Shown: one piece after another, positions 8,477-16,509 of the stretch
Position numbering within the stretch: the stretch's first letter is position 1
How the letters are laid out: each line of letters begins with the position of its first letter
Made by a program: the position numbers and the translations under genes
The notes under the pieces: model-generated
Told to the model about the DNA's origin: nothing
Databases searched by the model: none
Seen by the model: only the letters and a program-made list of their open reading frames with translations
From: Bordetella parapertussis
GTDB lineage: Bacteria > Pseudomonadota > Gammaproteobacteria > Burkholderiales > Burkholderiaceae_D
Direction: 5' to 3'
DNA: 44,150 bases
Assembly: GCA_945883145.1 (NCBI GenBank)
Contig: CAMCXB010000013.1
Location: 1 to 44,150 of the forward strand

Positions 8477-8985
8477 TTTTCATACCATCCTATAAGTTTT
8501 AGCTGCAAGTCTGAATTTTCATAAAATGCCCACGCATCAACGATTTTATTATATCGATAATGGAAATTATGAAGCCCTGCTTTGAAGCGTCTACGAATAA
8601 CTTGTTCAGGAATATTGTGCCCGCCTTGGGACACTCTGATTGCAACTCTGGATACAGCAATGTCTGCACTTGGTAATGACAAAAACCATAATTTAACTTG
8701 ATAGCCTAGTCTTTGCCACATTTCTATCTTGTGCAAATAAGCTAAACCAGACAGTGTCGTTTCAAATGCGAAGCTTTGACCTGCTTTGACACATTTATCG
8801 ATCTCTTCCAACATTAATCGCCCAGCTTTAACTGCAACTGATTCTGGATTGAAAGGCGCTAGTCCAGCAGCGATTATGTCAGCGTTAATAAATCTCAATG
8901 TTTTGGCTTCAGCAGGCAAAAAATTTTGAGCAAAAGTAGTTTTGCCTGCGCCATTTGGTCCTGCAATGATGAGTATCTTTTTCAA
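8473..8985 (-). CDS. Zeta-toxin-like P-loop kinase
   Basis: A 170-residue P-loop protein of the Zeta-toxin-like group (COG4185-type predicted ATPases). Walker A is GPNGAGKTTF (residues 9-18). INADIIAAGLAPF follows, then FAFETTLSG in the position of the Zeta substrate-binding region, and an Arg-rich segment IRRRF near residue 135. Classical Zeta toxins phosphorylate UDP-N-acetylglucosamine and stop cell-wall synthesis; whether this subgroup does so is unknown. It lies 41 bp after pntB, overlaps its small partner by 4 nt, and is the first gene of the pair. Its start fits the usual N-terminus (MKKILIIAGPNG). Confidence 0.75.
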   Translation of the reverse strand: MKKILIIAGPNGAGKTTFAQNFLPAEAKTLRFINADIIAAGLAPFNPESVAVKAGRLMLEEIDKCVKAGQSFAFETTLSGLAYLHKIEMWQRLGYQVKLWFLSLPSADIAVSRVAIRVSQGGHNIPEQVIRRRFKAGLHNFHYRYNKIVDAWAFYENSDLQLKLIGWYEK

Positions 8986-9026
8986 CTTTAGCTTACGCGA
9001 CTCCGATGAATCATGATGCTAGGATT

Positions 9027-10466
9027 TTATAAATCCACCGCCTTCACCATATCTTCAATCACTTTCTTAGCATCGCCAAATACCATCATGGTTTTATCCA
9101 TGTAGAACAATTCATTATCTAAGCCTGCATAACCTGCAGCCATAGAACGCTTATTCACGATAATGGTTTTTGCTTTATAAGCTTCAAGAATCGGCATACC
9201 GGCGATAGCTGATTTCGGATCTTTCGCTGCAGGGTTCACCACATCATTCGCACCCAACACTAACACCACATCAGCCTGACCAAATTCACTATTGATGTCT
9301 TCCATCTCAAAAACTTGGTCATACGGCACTTCCGCTTCCGCTAACAACACGTTCATATGACCAGGCATACGACCTGCAACTGGATGAATCGCATATTTCA
9401 CTGTCACGCCTTTGTGTGCAAGCTTCTCACTCAACTCCATCAAAGCATGTTGTGCACGTGCGACTGCTAAACCATAGCCAGGAACAATAATCACTGTTTC
9501 TGCATTCGCCATTAAGAAGGCTGCATCATCAGCTGATCCTGATTTCACTGGGCGCTGTTGCTGATCACCTGCAACTGCTGCAGTTGCATCACCACCAAAG
9601 CCACCTAAAATCACATTAAAGAAGGAACGATTCATTGCCTTACACATGATGTAAGACAGAATCGCACCACTCGACCCCACTAATGAACCGGCAATAATCA
9701 GCATAGAGTTATTCAACGAAAAGCCAATACCTGCTGCTGCCCAACCTGAATAACTATTCAACATAGAAACCACTACCGGCATATCTGCACCGCCGATAGG
9801 AATAATGATTAATACACCTAAGACAAAAGCAATCGCCGTCATGACGATGAAAGATGTCCAGTCTTGTGTCAAACAAAACATAGCGCCAAACACCAACATC
9901 ACAATTGCTAACAATAGATTCAATATGTGCTGACCTTTAAAGACAATCGGCGCACCTTGAAATAATCTGAATTTATAAGTACCAGAGAGCTTACCAAACG
10001 CAATCACTGAACCTGAGAAAGTGATTGCGCCGACAAAGGTACCAATGAAGAGTTCTAGTTTATTGCCAAGAGGAATAGGCTGATCACGTTCAACGATATT
10101 AAAAGCCCAAGGCTCAGCAACCGCTGCAACAGCAATACATACAGCAGCTAAACCAATGAGCGAGTGCATAGCGGCAACCAACTCTGGCATCTTGGTCATT
10201 TCAACCCGCTTAGCAAGAATGGCGCCGATGCTGCCGCCCACAACCACACCGAATATCACTAAACCATAACCAAGATCTGAAACTGCAACAGCTTCTGATT
10301 TTAATTTATAGATGAGTGCAAGCGTAGTCACAACAGCGACTGCCATACCGATGATGCCAAAAGCATTACCACGACGTGCCGTTGCAGGATGTGACAAACC
10401 TTTTAACGCTTGAATAAAACAAATCGAAGCGAGCAAATACAACAGGGTGACGAGATTCATACTCAT
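9027..10466 (-). CDS. pntB: NAD(P) transhydrogenase subunit beta
   Basis: Beta subunit of the proton-translocating transhydrogenase, which uses the proton gradient to reduce NADP+ with NADH. The first ~280 residues are a run of hydrophobic helices in the inner membrane. The C-terminal domain III binds NADP(H), with VIIVPGYGLAVARAQHAL and later VVLVLGANDVVNPAA. Its 479 residues are the normal length. Its ATG shares one base with the stop of the preceding subunit gene (TAATG), so they are coupled. It is the last gene of the pnt operon. Confidence 0.96.
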   Translation of the reverse strand: MSMNLVTLLYLLASICFIQALKGLSHPATARRGNAFGIIGMAVAVVTTLALIYKLKSEAVAVSDLGYGLVIFGVVVGGSIGAILAKRVEMTKMPELVAAMHSLIGLAAVCIAVAAVAEPWAFNIVERDQPIPLGNKLELFIGTFVGAITFSGSVIAFGKLSGTYKFRLFQGAPIVFKGQHILNLLLAIVMLVFGAMFCLTQDWTSFIVMTAIAFVLGVLIIIPIGGADMPVVVSMLNSYSGWAAAGIGFSLNNSMLIIAGSLVGSSGAILSYIMCKAMNRSFFNVILGGFGGDATAAVAGDQQQRPVKSGSADDAAFLMANAETVIIVPGYGLAVARAQHALMELSEKLAHKGVTVKYAIHPVAGRMPGHMNVLLAEAEVPYDQVFEMEDINSEFGQADVVLVLGANDVVNPAAKDPKSAIAGMPILEAYKAKTIIVNKRSMAAGYAGLDNELFYMDKTMMVFGDAKKVIEDMVKAVDL

Positions 10467-10795
10467 TATTTATTCTCCCCTGATCCTGCTTGCTGCGCTT
10501 TGACTTTAGGTTCTTTCTTCTTAAACATTTCCAACATACGTTGTGTCACCAAGAAGCCACCAAATACATTGACTGCAGCTAAGGCTACTGCCAGTGTGCC
10601 TGCGATTTGGCCTACCAAGCTTTCAGTGAGTGCGGCAGCCAACATGGCGCCGATCATGATGATGGCTGAGATCGCATTCGTGACCGCCATTAAAGGCGTG
10701 TGCAATGCAGGTGTCACGGTCCACACCACGTGATAGCCGACATAAATTGCCAGCACAAAAATAATCAGATTAATGACGGTATGACTGACTTCCAT
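10466..10795 (-). CDS. pntAB: NAD(P) transhydrogenase alpha subunit, membrane part
   Basis: Short second alpha subunit of three-gene transhydrogenases, corresponding to the C-terminal membrane segment of single-chain PntA. Its 109 residues hold about three hydrophobic helices (residues 8-30, 36-55 and 60-85), followed by a charged tail (MFKKKEPKVKAQQ). AAGAGGAC precedes the ATG. A 51-bp gap separates it from panD upstream, and it overlaps pntB by one base. Confidence 0.9.
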   Translation of the reverse strand: MEVSHTVINLIIFVLAIYVGYHVVWTVTPALHTPLMAVTNAISAIIMIGAMLAAALTESLVGQIAGTLAVALAAVNVFGGFLVTQRMLEMFKKKEPKVKAQQAGSGENK

Positions 10796-10846
10796 AATGT
10801 CCTCTTATTGATAGACAGAGTGAACTCGACCTTTACGGCACGAGGT

Positions 10847-11206
10847 TTATTTTTTTAAACTAGTGATGCGATTTTTCTCATCAACAAATACAATTTTTTG
10901 TTTGTATGTTGTGATCTCATTCTCAGACATCGGAGCATAAGTACAAATAATGAGTAAATCTCCTAAGTGCGCCAAACGTGCTGCGGCACCATTGAGAGAA
11001 ATTTCACCACTACCGCGCTTACCCTTGATAGCGTAAGTTGAAAAACGTTCTCCATTATTAATGTTATAGAGATCAACTTTTTCAAACTCACTGATGTCAG
11101 CTGCTTCTAACAAATCTTCATCTATGCCACATGATCCTTCATAGTTCAGATCACATTGCGTCACAGTTGCGCGATGTATTTTCGCGCGCAGCATGATACG
11201 TTGCAT
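10847..11206 (-). CDS. panD: Aspartate 1-decarboxylase precursor PanD
   Basis: Pyruvoyl enzyme that makes beta-alanine from L-aspartate for pantothenate and coenzyme A. At 119 residues it is close to the usual length. The self-cleavage site is intact: YEGSCGID places Gly24-Ser25 exactly where the proenzyme splits to give the pyruvoyl group. RAKIHRATVT near the N-terminus and NGAAARLAHLGDLLII in the middle are also typical. Oddly, it sits inside the pnt operon, 8 nt after pntAA and 51 nt before pntAB, on the same strand, so it is very likely co-transcribed with the transhydrogenase. Confidence 0.95.
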   Translation of the reverse strand: MQRIMLRAKIHRATVTQCDLNYEGSCGIDEDLLEAADISEFEKVDLYNINNGERFSTYAIKGKRGSGEISLNGAAARLAHLGDLLIICTYAPMSENEITTYKQKIVFVDEKNRITSLKK

Positions 11207-11214
11207 AGACTTTC

Positions 11215-12330
11215 TTATTTACGTAAAACTTCACCAGCTGTACACATTAATGTAGCAGCCACGATTTCATCACTGCGATCAATTGCTAATGCTGAATCTT
11301 TATTAATAATGAGCTTGAGAAAATCTAGCACATTACGTGAATACAAAGCTGAAGCATCCGCTCCGCACAAAGCAGGGAGATTAGGCTCACCGATGATGGT
11401 TACGCCATGTTTGATTACAGTTTTACCTAATTCAGACAAAGGACAGTTACCACCTTGTTCAACTGCCATATCCACAATCACAGAACCGGCTTTCATCGCT
11501 TTGACGGTATCTTCGCTAATCAAAATCGGTGCTTGTCGACCTGGTATTAATGCAGTGGTGATGATGATGTCAGATTGTTTAGCACGCTCATGCACCAGTT
11601 GCGCTTGACGCTGCATCCACGCTGCAGGCATAGGACGCGCATAACCACCCACGCCTTGTGCAATTTCACGTTCTTCATCAGTTTCAAATGGCACATCAAT
11701 AAATTTTGCGCCTAATGATTCCACTTGCTCCTTAACAGGAGGACGCACATCAGAAGCCTCAATCACAGCACCCATACGCTTAGCCGTTGCGATCGCTTGT
11801 AATCCCGCTACTCCCACACCCATGATCAGCACTCGCGCTGCTTTTACGGTACCAGCAGCTGTCATCAACATAGGCATAAAGCGTTGATATGCATTGGCGG
11901 CCATCATCACGGCTTTATAGCCAGCGATATTGGCTTGCGAAGACAACACGTCTAATGATTGTGCACGCGTGATACGTGGAGCAGCTTCGAGCGCAAAGGC
12001 GGTGAGTCCCGCTTTTGCCATCGCAGCATTGTTGTCCGCATCAAAAGGATTCAACATACCCACAAGTACGGCGCCCGATTTCATCTGCGCGCGCTCTGCG
12101 TCAGTTGGTGCTCGCACTTTAAGTACAAGCTCACAAGCTAAGGCATCTGCAGCCTTAACTAGCGTCGCGCCCGCTGCGGTGTAGGCTTCATCTGTGATGC
12201 TGGCGGCAACGCCTGCACCGGATTCCACCAAAACTTGATGTTGGGCTGCGATGAGTTTCTTGACTGTTTCCGGTGTGGCTGCCACCCGGGTTTCACCCAG
12301 CCGCGTTTCTGCGGGGATGCCGATTTTCAT
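11215..12330 (-). CDS. pntAA: NAD(P) transhydrogenase alpha subunit, NAD-binding part
   Basis: Soluble domain I of the transhydrogenase, binding NAD(H), about 371 residues. It begins MKIGIPAETRLGETRVA, the signature N-terminus shared with alanine dehydrogenase. The nucleotide fold is RVLIMGVGVAGLQAIATAKRMGAVIEASDVR in the middle. I chose ATG at 12330 rather than the in-frame TTG at 12342 because GGAG lies between them at proper spacing and MKIGIPAE is the family start. It heads an operon pntAA-panD-pntAB-pntB. The upstream gap 12343-12572 is A+T-rich and contains an 8-bp inverted repeat (AAAAACAA at 12424-12431, TTGTTTTT at 12441-12448). I see no confident promoter there. Confidence 0.95.
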   Translation of the reverse strand: MKIGIPAETRLGETRVAATPETVKKLIAAQHQVLVESGAGVAASITDEAYTAAGATLVKAADALACELVLKVRAPTDAERAQMKSGAVLVGMLNPFDADNNAAMAKAGLTAFALEAAPRITRAQSLDVLSSQANIAGYKAVMMAANAYQRFMPMLMTAAGTVKAARVLIMGVGVAGLQAIATAKRMGAVIEASDVRPPVKEQVESLGAKFIDVPFETDEEREIAQGVGGYARPMPAAWMQRQAQLVHERAKQSDIIITTALIPGRQAPILISEDTVKAMKAGSVIVDMAVEQGGNCPLSELGKTVIKHGVTIIGEPNLPALCGADASALYSRNVLDFLKLIINKDSALAIDRSDEIVAATLMCTAGEVLRK

Positions 12331-12572
12331 GGAGATCTCCAAAAAATAAAATTGCGACCGAATCTTACACGTAAACCCAAAAAACGAACAACCGTTCTTA
12401 TTAAAAACCGACTGGTTACTAACAAAAACAATTTGTATATTTGTTTTTAAATTAACAATGTCGCCTACTTACATTCTGCAGCTTTTTTCATCGCCTTGGC
12501 TGAAAGTTAAAAATAGCTAAGTGCGAACTAGGATGATTGACAAGGTAAAATGCCGGCTCTGAGAAGGAAACC

Positions 12573-13061
12573 ATGTCTGACATTTGGAAACCATCGGTTA
12601 CTGTCGCCGCCATCGTAGAACGACAGGGTAAATTTCTTTTGGTCGAAGAAGAGACCAGTGACGGCGTGCGCTTTAATCAACCGGCAGGCCATCTCGATCC
12701 CGGTGAATCCTTAATCGCCGCCGCAAGTCGCGAAGCGCTAGAAGAAACTGCTCATGAATTTACCCCCGATGCCTTAATCGGGGTCTATATGTCGCGCTAT
12801 ATTTCTAGTCGAACCAATGAAAACGTCACTTATTTGCGTTTTGCCTTCTCCGGTCAGGTAGGCGCTGTGCATGACCAAGCACTGGATGAGGGCATTATTC
12901 GCGCGCTCTGGATGTCTTATGAAGAATTACGAGCCTGTGAAGATAAACATCGTAGTCCCTTAGTCATGAAATGCGTGCATGATTATTTAGCCGGCAAACG
13001 TAGTCCACTTTCTTTGCTTTATACCCATCCCAGCGTGGCGGCTTTTCATCATGTCAGCTAA
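12573..13061 (+). CDS. nudJ: Nudix hydrolase, NudJ-type
   Basis: Nudix phosphohydrolase; E. coli NudJ (YmfB) acts on HMP-pyrophosphate and nucleoside di/triphosphates. The Nudix box is visible from Gly39: GHLDPGESLIAAASREALEE, giving G-x5-E-x7-REUxEE, although the Gly after EE is Ala here. The protein starts MSDIWKPSVTVAAIVE after AAGGAAA, and its 162 residues are typical. Its last 11 bp overlap mnmA, the same neighbour as in E. coli, which supports the NudJ assignment. The true substrate is not determined by sequence. Confidence 0.85.
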   Translation: MSDIWKPSVTVAAIVERQGKFLLVEEETSDGVRFNQPAGHLDPGESLIAAASREALEETAHEFTPDALIGVYMSRYISSRTNENVTYLRFAFSGQVGAVHDQALDEGIIRALWMSYEELRACEDKHRSPLVMKCVHDYLAGKRSPLSLLYTHPSVAAFHHVS

Positions 13062-14169
13062 ACGGGTTGTGGTCGGCATGTCCGGCGGTGTGGATTCCTC
13101 AGTAGCTGCTTGGTTGTTAAAACAACAAGGCTATGAAGTGATCGGTCTTTTCATGAAAAACTGGGAAGATGATGATGACGATGATGAATACTGCTCCACA
13201 CGCCAAGACTGGCTCGATGCAGCCAGTGTGGCTGATGTCTTAGATGTGGATATTGAAGCGGTTAATTTTGCTAGCGAATATAAAGACCGCGTCTTTGCAG
13301 AATTTTTACGTGAATATCAAGCAGGGCGTACACCCAATCCTGATGTGCTGTGCAATGCAGAAATTAAATTCAAAGCTTTTCTTGATCATGCCATCAAACT
13401 AGGTGCGGATCTAATTGCAACCGGACACTACGCACGCGTAAGACAAAACTCGACGAATGGTCAGTTTGAATTACTCAAAGCTGTCGATAGCACTAAAGAT
13501 CAAAGTTATTTTTTGCATCGCTTAAATCAATCACAACTTGCCAACACTTTATTTCCATTAGGTGAAATACATAAAAGTAAAGTGCGTGAGATTGCTGAAC
13601 AACTCAAATTACCCAACGCACAGAAAAAAGATTCCACCGGTATTTGCTTCATAGGCGAACGTCCATTTCGTGAATTCTTAAATCGCTATTTATCTTTTCA
13701 ACCCGGCCCCATAAAAACACCGGATGAGAAAATCATCGGTGAGCATGTAGGCTTATCCTTCTATACATTAGGTCAAAGAAAGGGCATAGGCATAGGCGGC
13801 GTAAAAGAACATACGCGTGAGAATGGTAGTCATGATGCGTGGTATGTAGCGCGTAAAGATGTGACCGCAAATACTTTATATGTGGTGCAAGGACATGACC
13901 ATCCTTGGCTGTTATCATCTGCTCTGACTGCAGATCAAATGAGTTGGGTCGCGGGCACTGCGCCATCACTCACGCATGTCTCTGCAAAAACGCGTTATCG
14001 TCAAAGTGATATGCCGTGTGAATTTGCGAATTTAAATACAGAGCATTTTCAACTCGCTTTCACGCAACCTCAGTGGGCAGTCACACCAGGGCAGTCTGCT
14101 GTTTTATATGACGGCGATGTCTGTTTAGGTGGTGGCATTATTGCTTCATCGAGCATAGTAAGCACATAA
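13051..14169 (+). CDS. mnmA: tRNA-specific 2-thiouridylase MnmA
   Basis: Adds sulfur to uridine 34 of Lys, Glu and Gln tRNAs using ATP and persulfide sulfur from the IscS/Tus relay. The PP-loop SGGVDSS is at residues 11-17, and both catalytic cysteines are present (Cys101 in NPDVLCNAEIKF and Cys199 in DSTGICFIG). HDAWYVARKD and a C-terminal beta-barrel follow. Its 372 residues are normal. The acidic stretch NWEDDDDDDEYC (residues 37-48) is a slightly expanded form of a conserved family segment. The start codon lies inside the end of nudJ; the gene ends in a strong terminator. Confidence 0.97.
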   Translation: MSAKRVVVGMSGGVDSSVAAWLLKQQGYEVIGLFMKNWEDDDDDDEYCSTRQDWLDAASVADVLDVDIEAVNFASEYKDRVFAEFLREYQAGRTPNPDVLCNAEIKFKAFLDHAIKLGADLIATGHYARVRQNSTNGQFELLKAVDSTKDQSYFLHRLNQSQLANTLFPLGEIHKSKVREIAEQLKLPNAQKKDSTGICFIGERPFREFLNRYLSFQPGPIKTPDEKIIGEHVGLSFYTLGQRKGIGIGGVKEHTRENGSHDAWYVARKDVTANTLYVVQGHDHPWLLSSALTADQMSWVAGTAPSLTHVSAKTRYRQSDMPCEFANLNTEHFQLAFTQPQWAVTPGQSAVLYDGDVCLGGGIIASSSIVST

Positions 14170-14193
14170 ACATTTTCTGAAACAGTCACCCAT

Positions 14194-14222
14194 AAAAAAA
14201 CGGAGCACTGCTCCGTTTTTTT
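14194..14222. terminator. Bidirectional rho-independent terminator
   Basis: AAAAAAACGGAGC-ACT-GCTCCGTTTTTTT is a perfect stem with an A-run on one side and a T-run on the other. It serves mnmA (plus) and the convergent glutathione transferase gene (minus). Confidence 0.92.
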
Positions 14223-14236
14223 CAAGCTCATTCAAA

Positions 14237-14848
14237 TCAAGCGACTGGCACAGTGTCTATAAAAGATTTTCTTTCCGAAAGCTTGTCAAATAAACGCGCA
14301 AGATTAGCGTAATCATCGCGCCATGTGAGTTCTGGAAAACGAAATGCTAACCAACCGAGTGTACAACCGACTGCTACATCTGCTAGGGTCATTTTCGCAC
14401 CCGTACAAAAAGGAGCGTCACCTAATCCTACCGACATGGCTTGTACGCCATTTTTCACTTTTGTCATTTGACGTGCCATCCAAGCCGGGCTACGTTCTTT
14501 TTCAGGACGCTGCGTCATTTCTAATCTGACTGCAATCCCTGCATCCAAAATACCATCCGCTAAGGCTTCCCAACATTTAATACTGGCGCGACCACGACCT
14601 TGTGTAGGAATTAATTTACCCACCGGTGACATAGTGTCCAAATATTCAACAATGACACGCGAATCAAACATAGCGCCGCCATCTTCCATAATTAGGCAAG
14701 GTACTTTACCCAAAGGATTCGACAAACCGATGGTTGTATCAGGCGACCATACGTCTTCTAATACAAATTCATAATCGAGTTTTTTTTCCGCCAACACTAC
14801 GCGGACTTTACGAACATAGGGACTTGCGAGTGATCCTAATAGCTTCAT
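14237..14848 (-). CDS. Glutathione S-transferase family protein (YibF-like)
   Basis: Soluble GST-fold protein of about 203 residues. The thioredoxin-like N-terminal domain begins MKLLGSLASPYVRKVRVVLAEK. It includes NPLGKVPCL (the cis-Pro glutathione-binding loop) and DSRVIVEYLD. The C-terminal helical domain carries the conserved LADVAVGCTLGWL segment. The open frame extends 30 codons upstream, but the family start at 14848 fits best and the extension resembles no GST. The substrate is unknown; related proteins include YibF and stringent-starvation-like GSTs. Confidence 0.85.
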   Translation of the reverse strand: MKLLGSLASPYVRKVRVVLAEKKLDYEFVLEDVWSPDTTIGLSNPLGKVPCLIMEDGGAMFDSRVIVEYLDTMSPVGKLIPTQGRGRASIKCWEALADGILDAGIAVRLEMTQRPEKERSPAWMARQMTKVKNGVQAMSVGLGDAPFCTGAKMTLADVAVGCTLGWLAFRFPELTWRDDYANLARLFDKLSERKSFIDTVPVA

Positions 14849-14919
14849 GGTGTCGTCGCAGGAATGAGGGAGGCGAATTATAACATCGACAAATTCCCCG
14901 CTATAGATGCTTATTAGGC

Positions 14920-14948
14920 TTAAAACGACATATTGCAAATGGTAAAAT
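14920..14948 (+). promoter_or_regulatory. Candidate purB promoter
   Basis: TTAAAA at 14920-14925 and TAAAAT at 14943-14948 are 17 bp apart, about 50 nt upstream of the purB start. The -10 is good (5/6) and the -35 only moderate (4/6). Confidence 0.4.
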
Positions 14949-15000
14949 CACGTTTTTAATCAATCAAATCTAGCTAAACTTCAGATATCTCTCTTGCTCA

Positions 15001-16374
15001 ATGACTATGCCACTCACCGCTCTGAATGCTCTTTCCCCACTTGATGGCCGCTATGCCTCCAAAACCGACGCCTTGCGTCCGATTTTGTCTGAGGCTGGCT
15101 TTATGCATCATAGAGTTAAAGTAGAAATTGCTTGGTTACTTACACTTTCTGAAGCAGGGTTTTCTGAAATACCAAACTTCTCGGCAAGTGCCCGACAATT
15201 ATTAGAAAAACTCGCTGCGGATTTCACTGAAGAAGATGCACAACGGATTAAAGCGATTGAAGCTGTCACCAACCATGACGTGAAAGCTGTGGAGTATTGG
15301 TTAAAAGAAAAAGTACAAGATGTGCCTGAGTTAGTGGCTGCATCTGAGTTCATACACTTTGCTTGTACATCTGAAGATGTCAACAACACTTCACATGGCA
15401 TGATGTTAAAAGCTGCGCGCGATAACGTTCTGCTTCCACAACTCAGCTCGCTGATTCAAAAATTAACTGAACTCGCTCATGAACATGCCAGCATAGCGAT
15501 GATGTCACGCACCCATGGTCAACCGGCTAGCCCCACCACATTAGGTAAAGAAATAGCTAATGTCGTGGCACGCTTAAATAAAGCCAAAGAAAAAATTTCA
15601 CAAGTTCAGATACTAGGCAAAATGAATGGCGCAGTGGGTAACTACAATGCACACTTATCTGCTTATCCCACCTTTGATTGGCCTGCATTTTCTCGTCGCG
15701 TCGTAGAAGAAAAGCTAGGCTTAGTGTTTAATCCTTACACCATACAAATTGAACCGCATGATTACATGGCTGAGTTATTTGATGCCATCGCCAGAACCAA
15801 TACGATTTTGTTGGATTTGAATCGTGACATCTGGGGTTACATTTCATTAGGTTATTTCAAACAACGCACCAAGGCGGGAGAAATTGGTTCTTCCACCATG
15901 CCACATAAAGTCAATCCTATTGATTTTGAAAATTCCGAAGGTAATCTCGGCATGGCGAATGCGGTGTTAAAACACATGGCAGAAAAACTACCTATCTCAC
16001 GTTGGCAGCGTGACTTAACGGACTCTACTGTCTTGCGTAACATTGGTGTGGGTTTGGGTTATACCGTACTTGCTTACGATAGCTGCTTACGTGGCTTGAA
16101 TAAACTCGAAGTCAATCCAGTGCGCATGGCAGAAGATTTAGATCATAGCTGGGAAGTGTTAGCAGAGCCGGTGCAAACTGTGATGCGTCGCTATGGCATA
16201 GAGAACCCGTATGAAAAACTCAAAGAACTCACACGCGGCAAAGGCATCTCGCGTGAAGCATTACAAGCATTCATACAAAGCTTAGAAATACCGGATGCAG
16301 AAAAAACTCGACTCATGCAAATGACACCAGCAAATTATGTAGGCATTGCAAAGCAACTAGCGAAAAAGATTTAA
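15001..16374 (+). CDS. purB: Adenylosuccinate lyase
   Basis: Cleaves SAICAR and adenylosuccinate, releasing fumarate, in purine synthesis. Its 457 residues match the gamma/betaproteobacterial form of PurB. LNALSPLDGRYASK lies at the N-terminus, SRTHGQPASPTTLGKE is the first catalytic-His region, and the superfamily signature GSSTMPHKVNPIDFEN is near residue 300. ATG at 15001 is used; an ATG two codons later is possible. A weak promoter candidate lies just upstream, and a REP-like palindrome and a perfect terminator lie downstream. Confidence 0.97.
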   Translation: MTMPLTALNALSPLDGRYASKTDALRPILSEAGFMHHRVKVEIAWLLTLSEAGFSEIPNFSASARQLLEKLAADFTEEDAQRIKAIEAVTNHDVKAVEYWLKEKVQDVPELVAASEFIHFACTSEDVNNTSHGMMLKAARDNVLLPQLSSLIQKLTELAHEHASIAMMSRTHGQPASPTTLGKEIANVVARLNKAKEKISQVQILGKMNGAVGNYNAHLSAYPTFDWPAFSRRVVEEKLGLVFNPYTIQIEPHDYMAELFDAIARTNTILLDLNRDIWGYISLGYFKQRTKAGEIGSSTMPHKVNPIDFENSEGNLGMANAVLKHMAEKLPISRWQRDLTDSTVLRNIGVGLGYTVLAYDSCLRGLNKLEVNPVRMAEDLDHSWEVLAEPVQTVMRRYGIENPYEKLKELTRGKGISREALQAFIQSLEIPDAEKTRLMQMTPANYVGIAKQLAKKI

Positions 16375-16386
16375 GCGTGATATTGC

Positions 16387-16416
16387 GTACGAATACGCTA
16401 CGCTATTCGTACCTAC
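16387..16416 (-). repeat. REP-like palindrome with GTAG head
   Basis: On the minus strand the element reads GTAG, then GTACGAATA, the core GCGTAGCG, then TATTCGTAC, a 9-bp perfect stem preceded by a GTAG tetranucleotide. A GTAG/GGAG head plus imperfect palindrome is the known form of REP elements handled by RAYT transposases. Only one copy is seen in this window and no RAYT gene, so the class assignment is tentative; the palindrome itself is certain. Confidence 0.55.
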
Positions 16417-16453
16417 TATTCTTTGTTTTATTGCGTACAACGTAACCATCTGA

Positions 16454-16490
16454 ACATAAAAAAAACCGGCATAGCCGGTTTTTTTTATGT
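16454..16490. terminator. Perfect bidirectional terminator
   Basis: A perfect 17-bp inverted repeat with a 3-nt loop (ATA) whose core is ACCGGC/GCCGGT, flanked by eight As and eight Ts. It lies between convergent purB and secF and should terminate both. Confidence 0.93.
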
Positions 16491-16509
16491 CTGTATATTC
16501 ATCAATGTT

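Noticed and set aside
12546..12556. Shared 11-mer TAAAATGCCGG upstream of nudJ and (minus strand) upstream of yajC, as a common promoter element
   Set aside because: Both sit at promoter-like distance, but no -35 fits at either place. Two copies of an A+T-rich -10-like word may be chance.
13147..13195. Low-complexity Asp run in MnmA as a repeat expansion
   Set aside because: The acidic NWEDDD-EYC segment is conserved in the family; two extra Asp are not remarkable.
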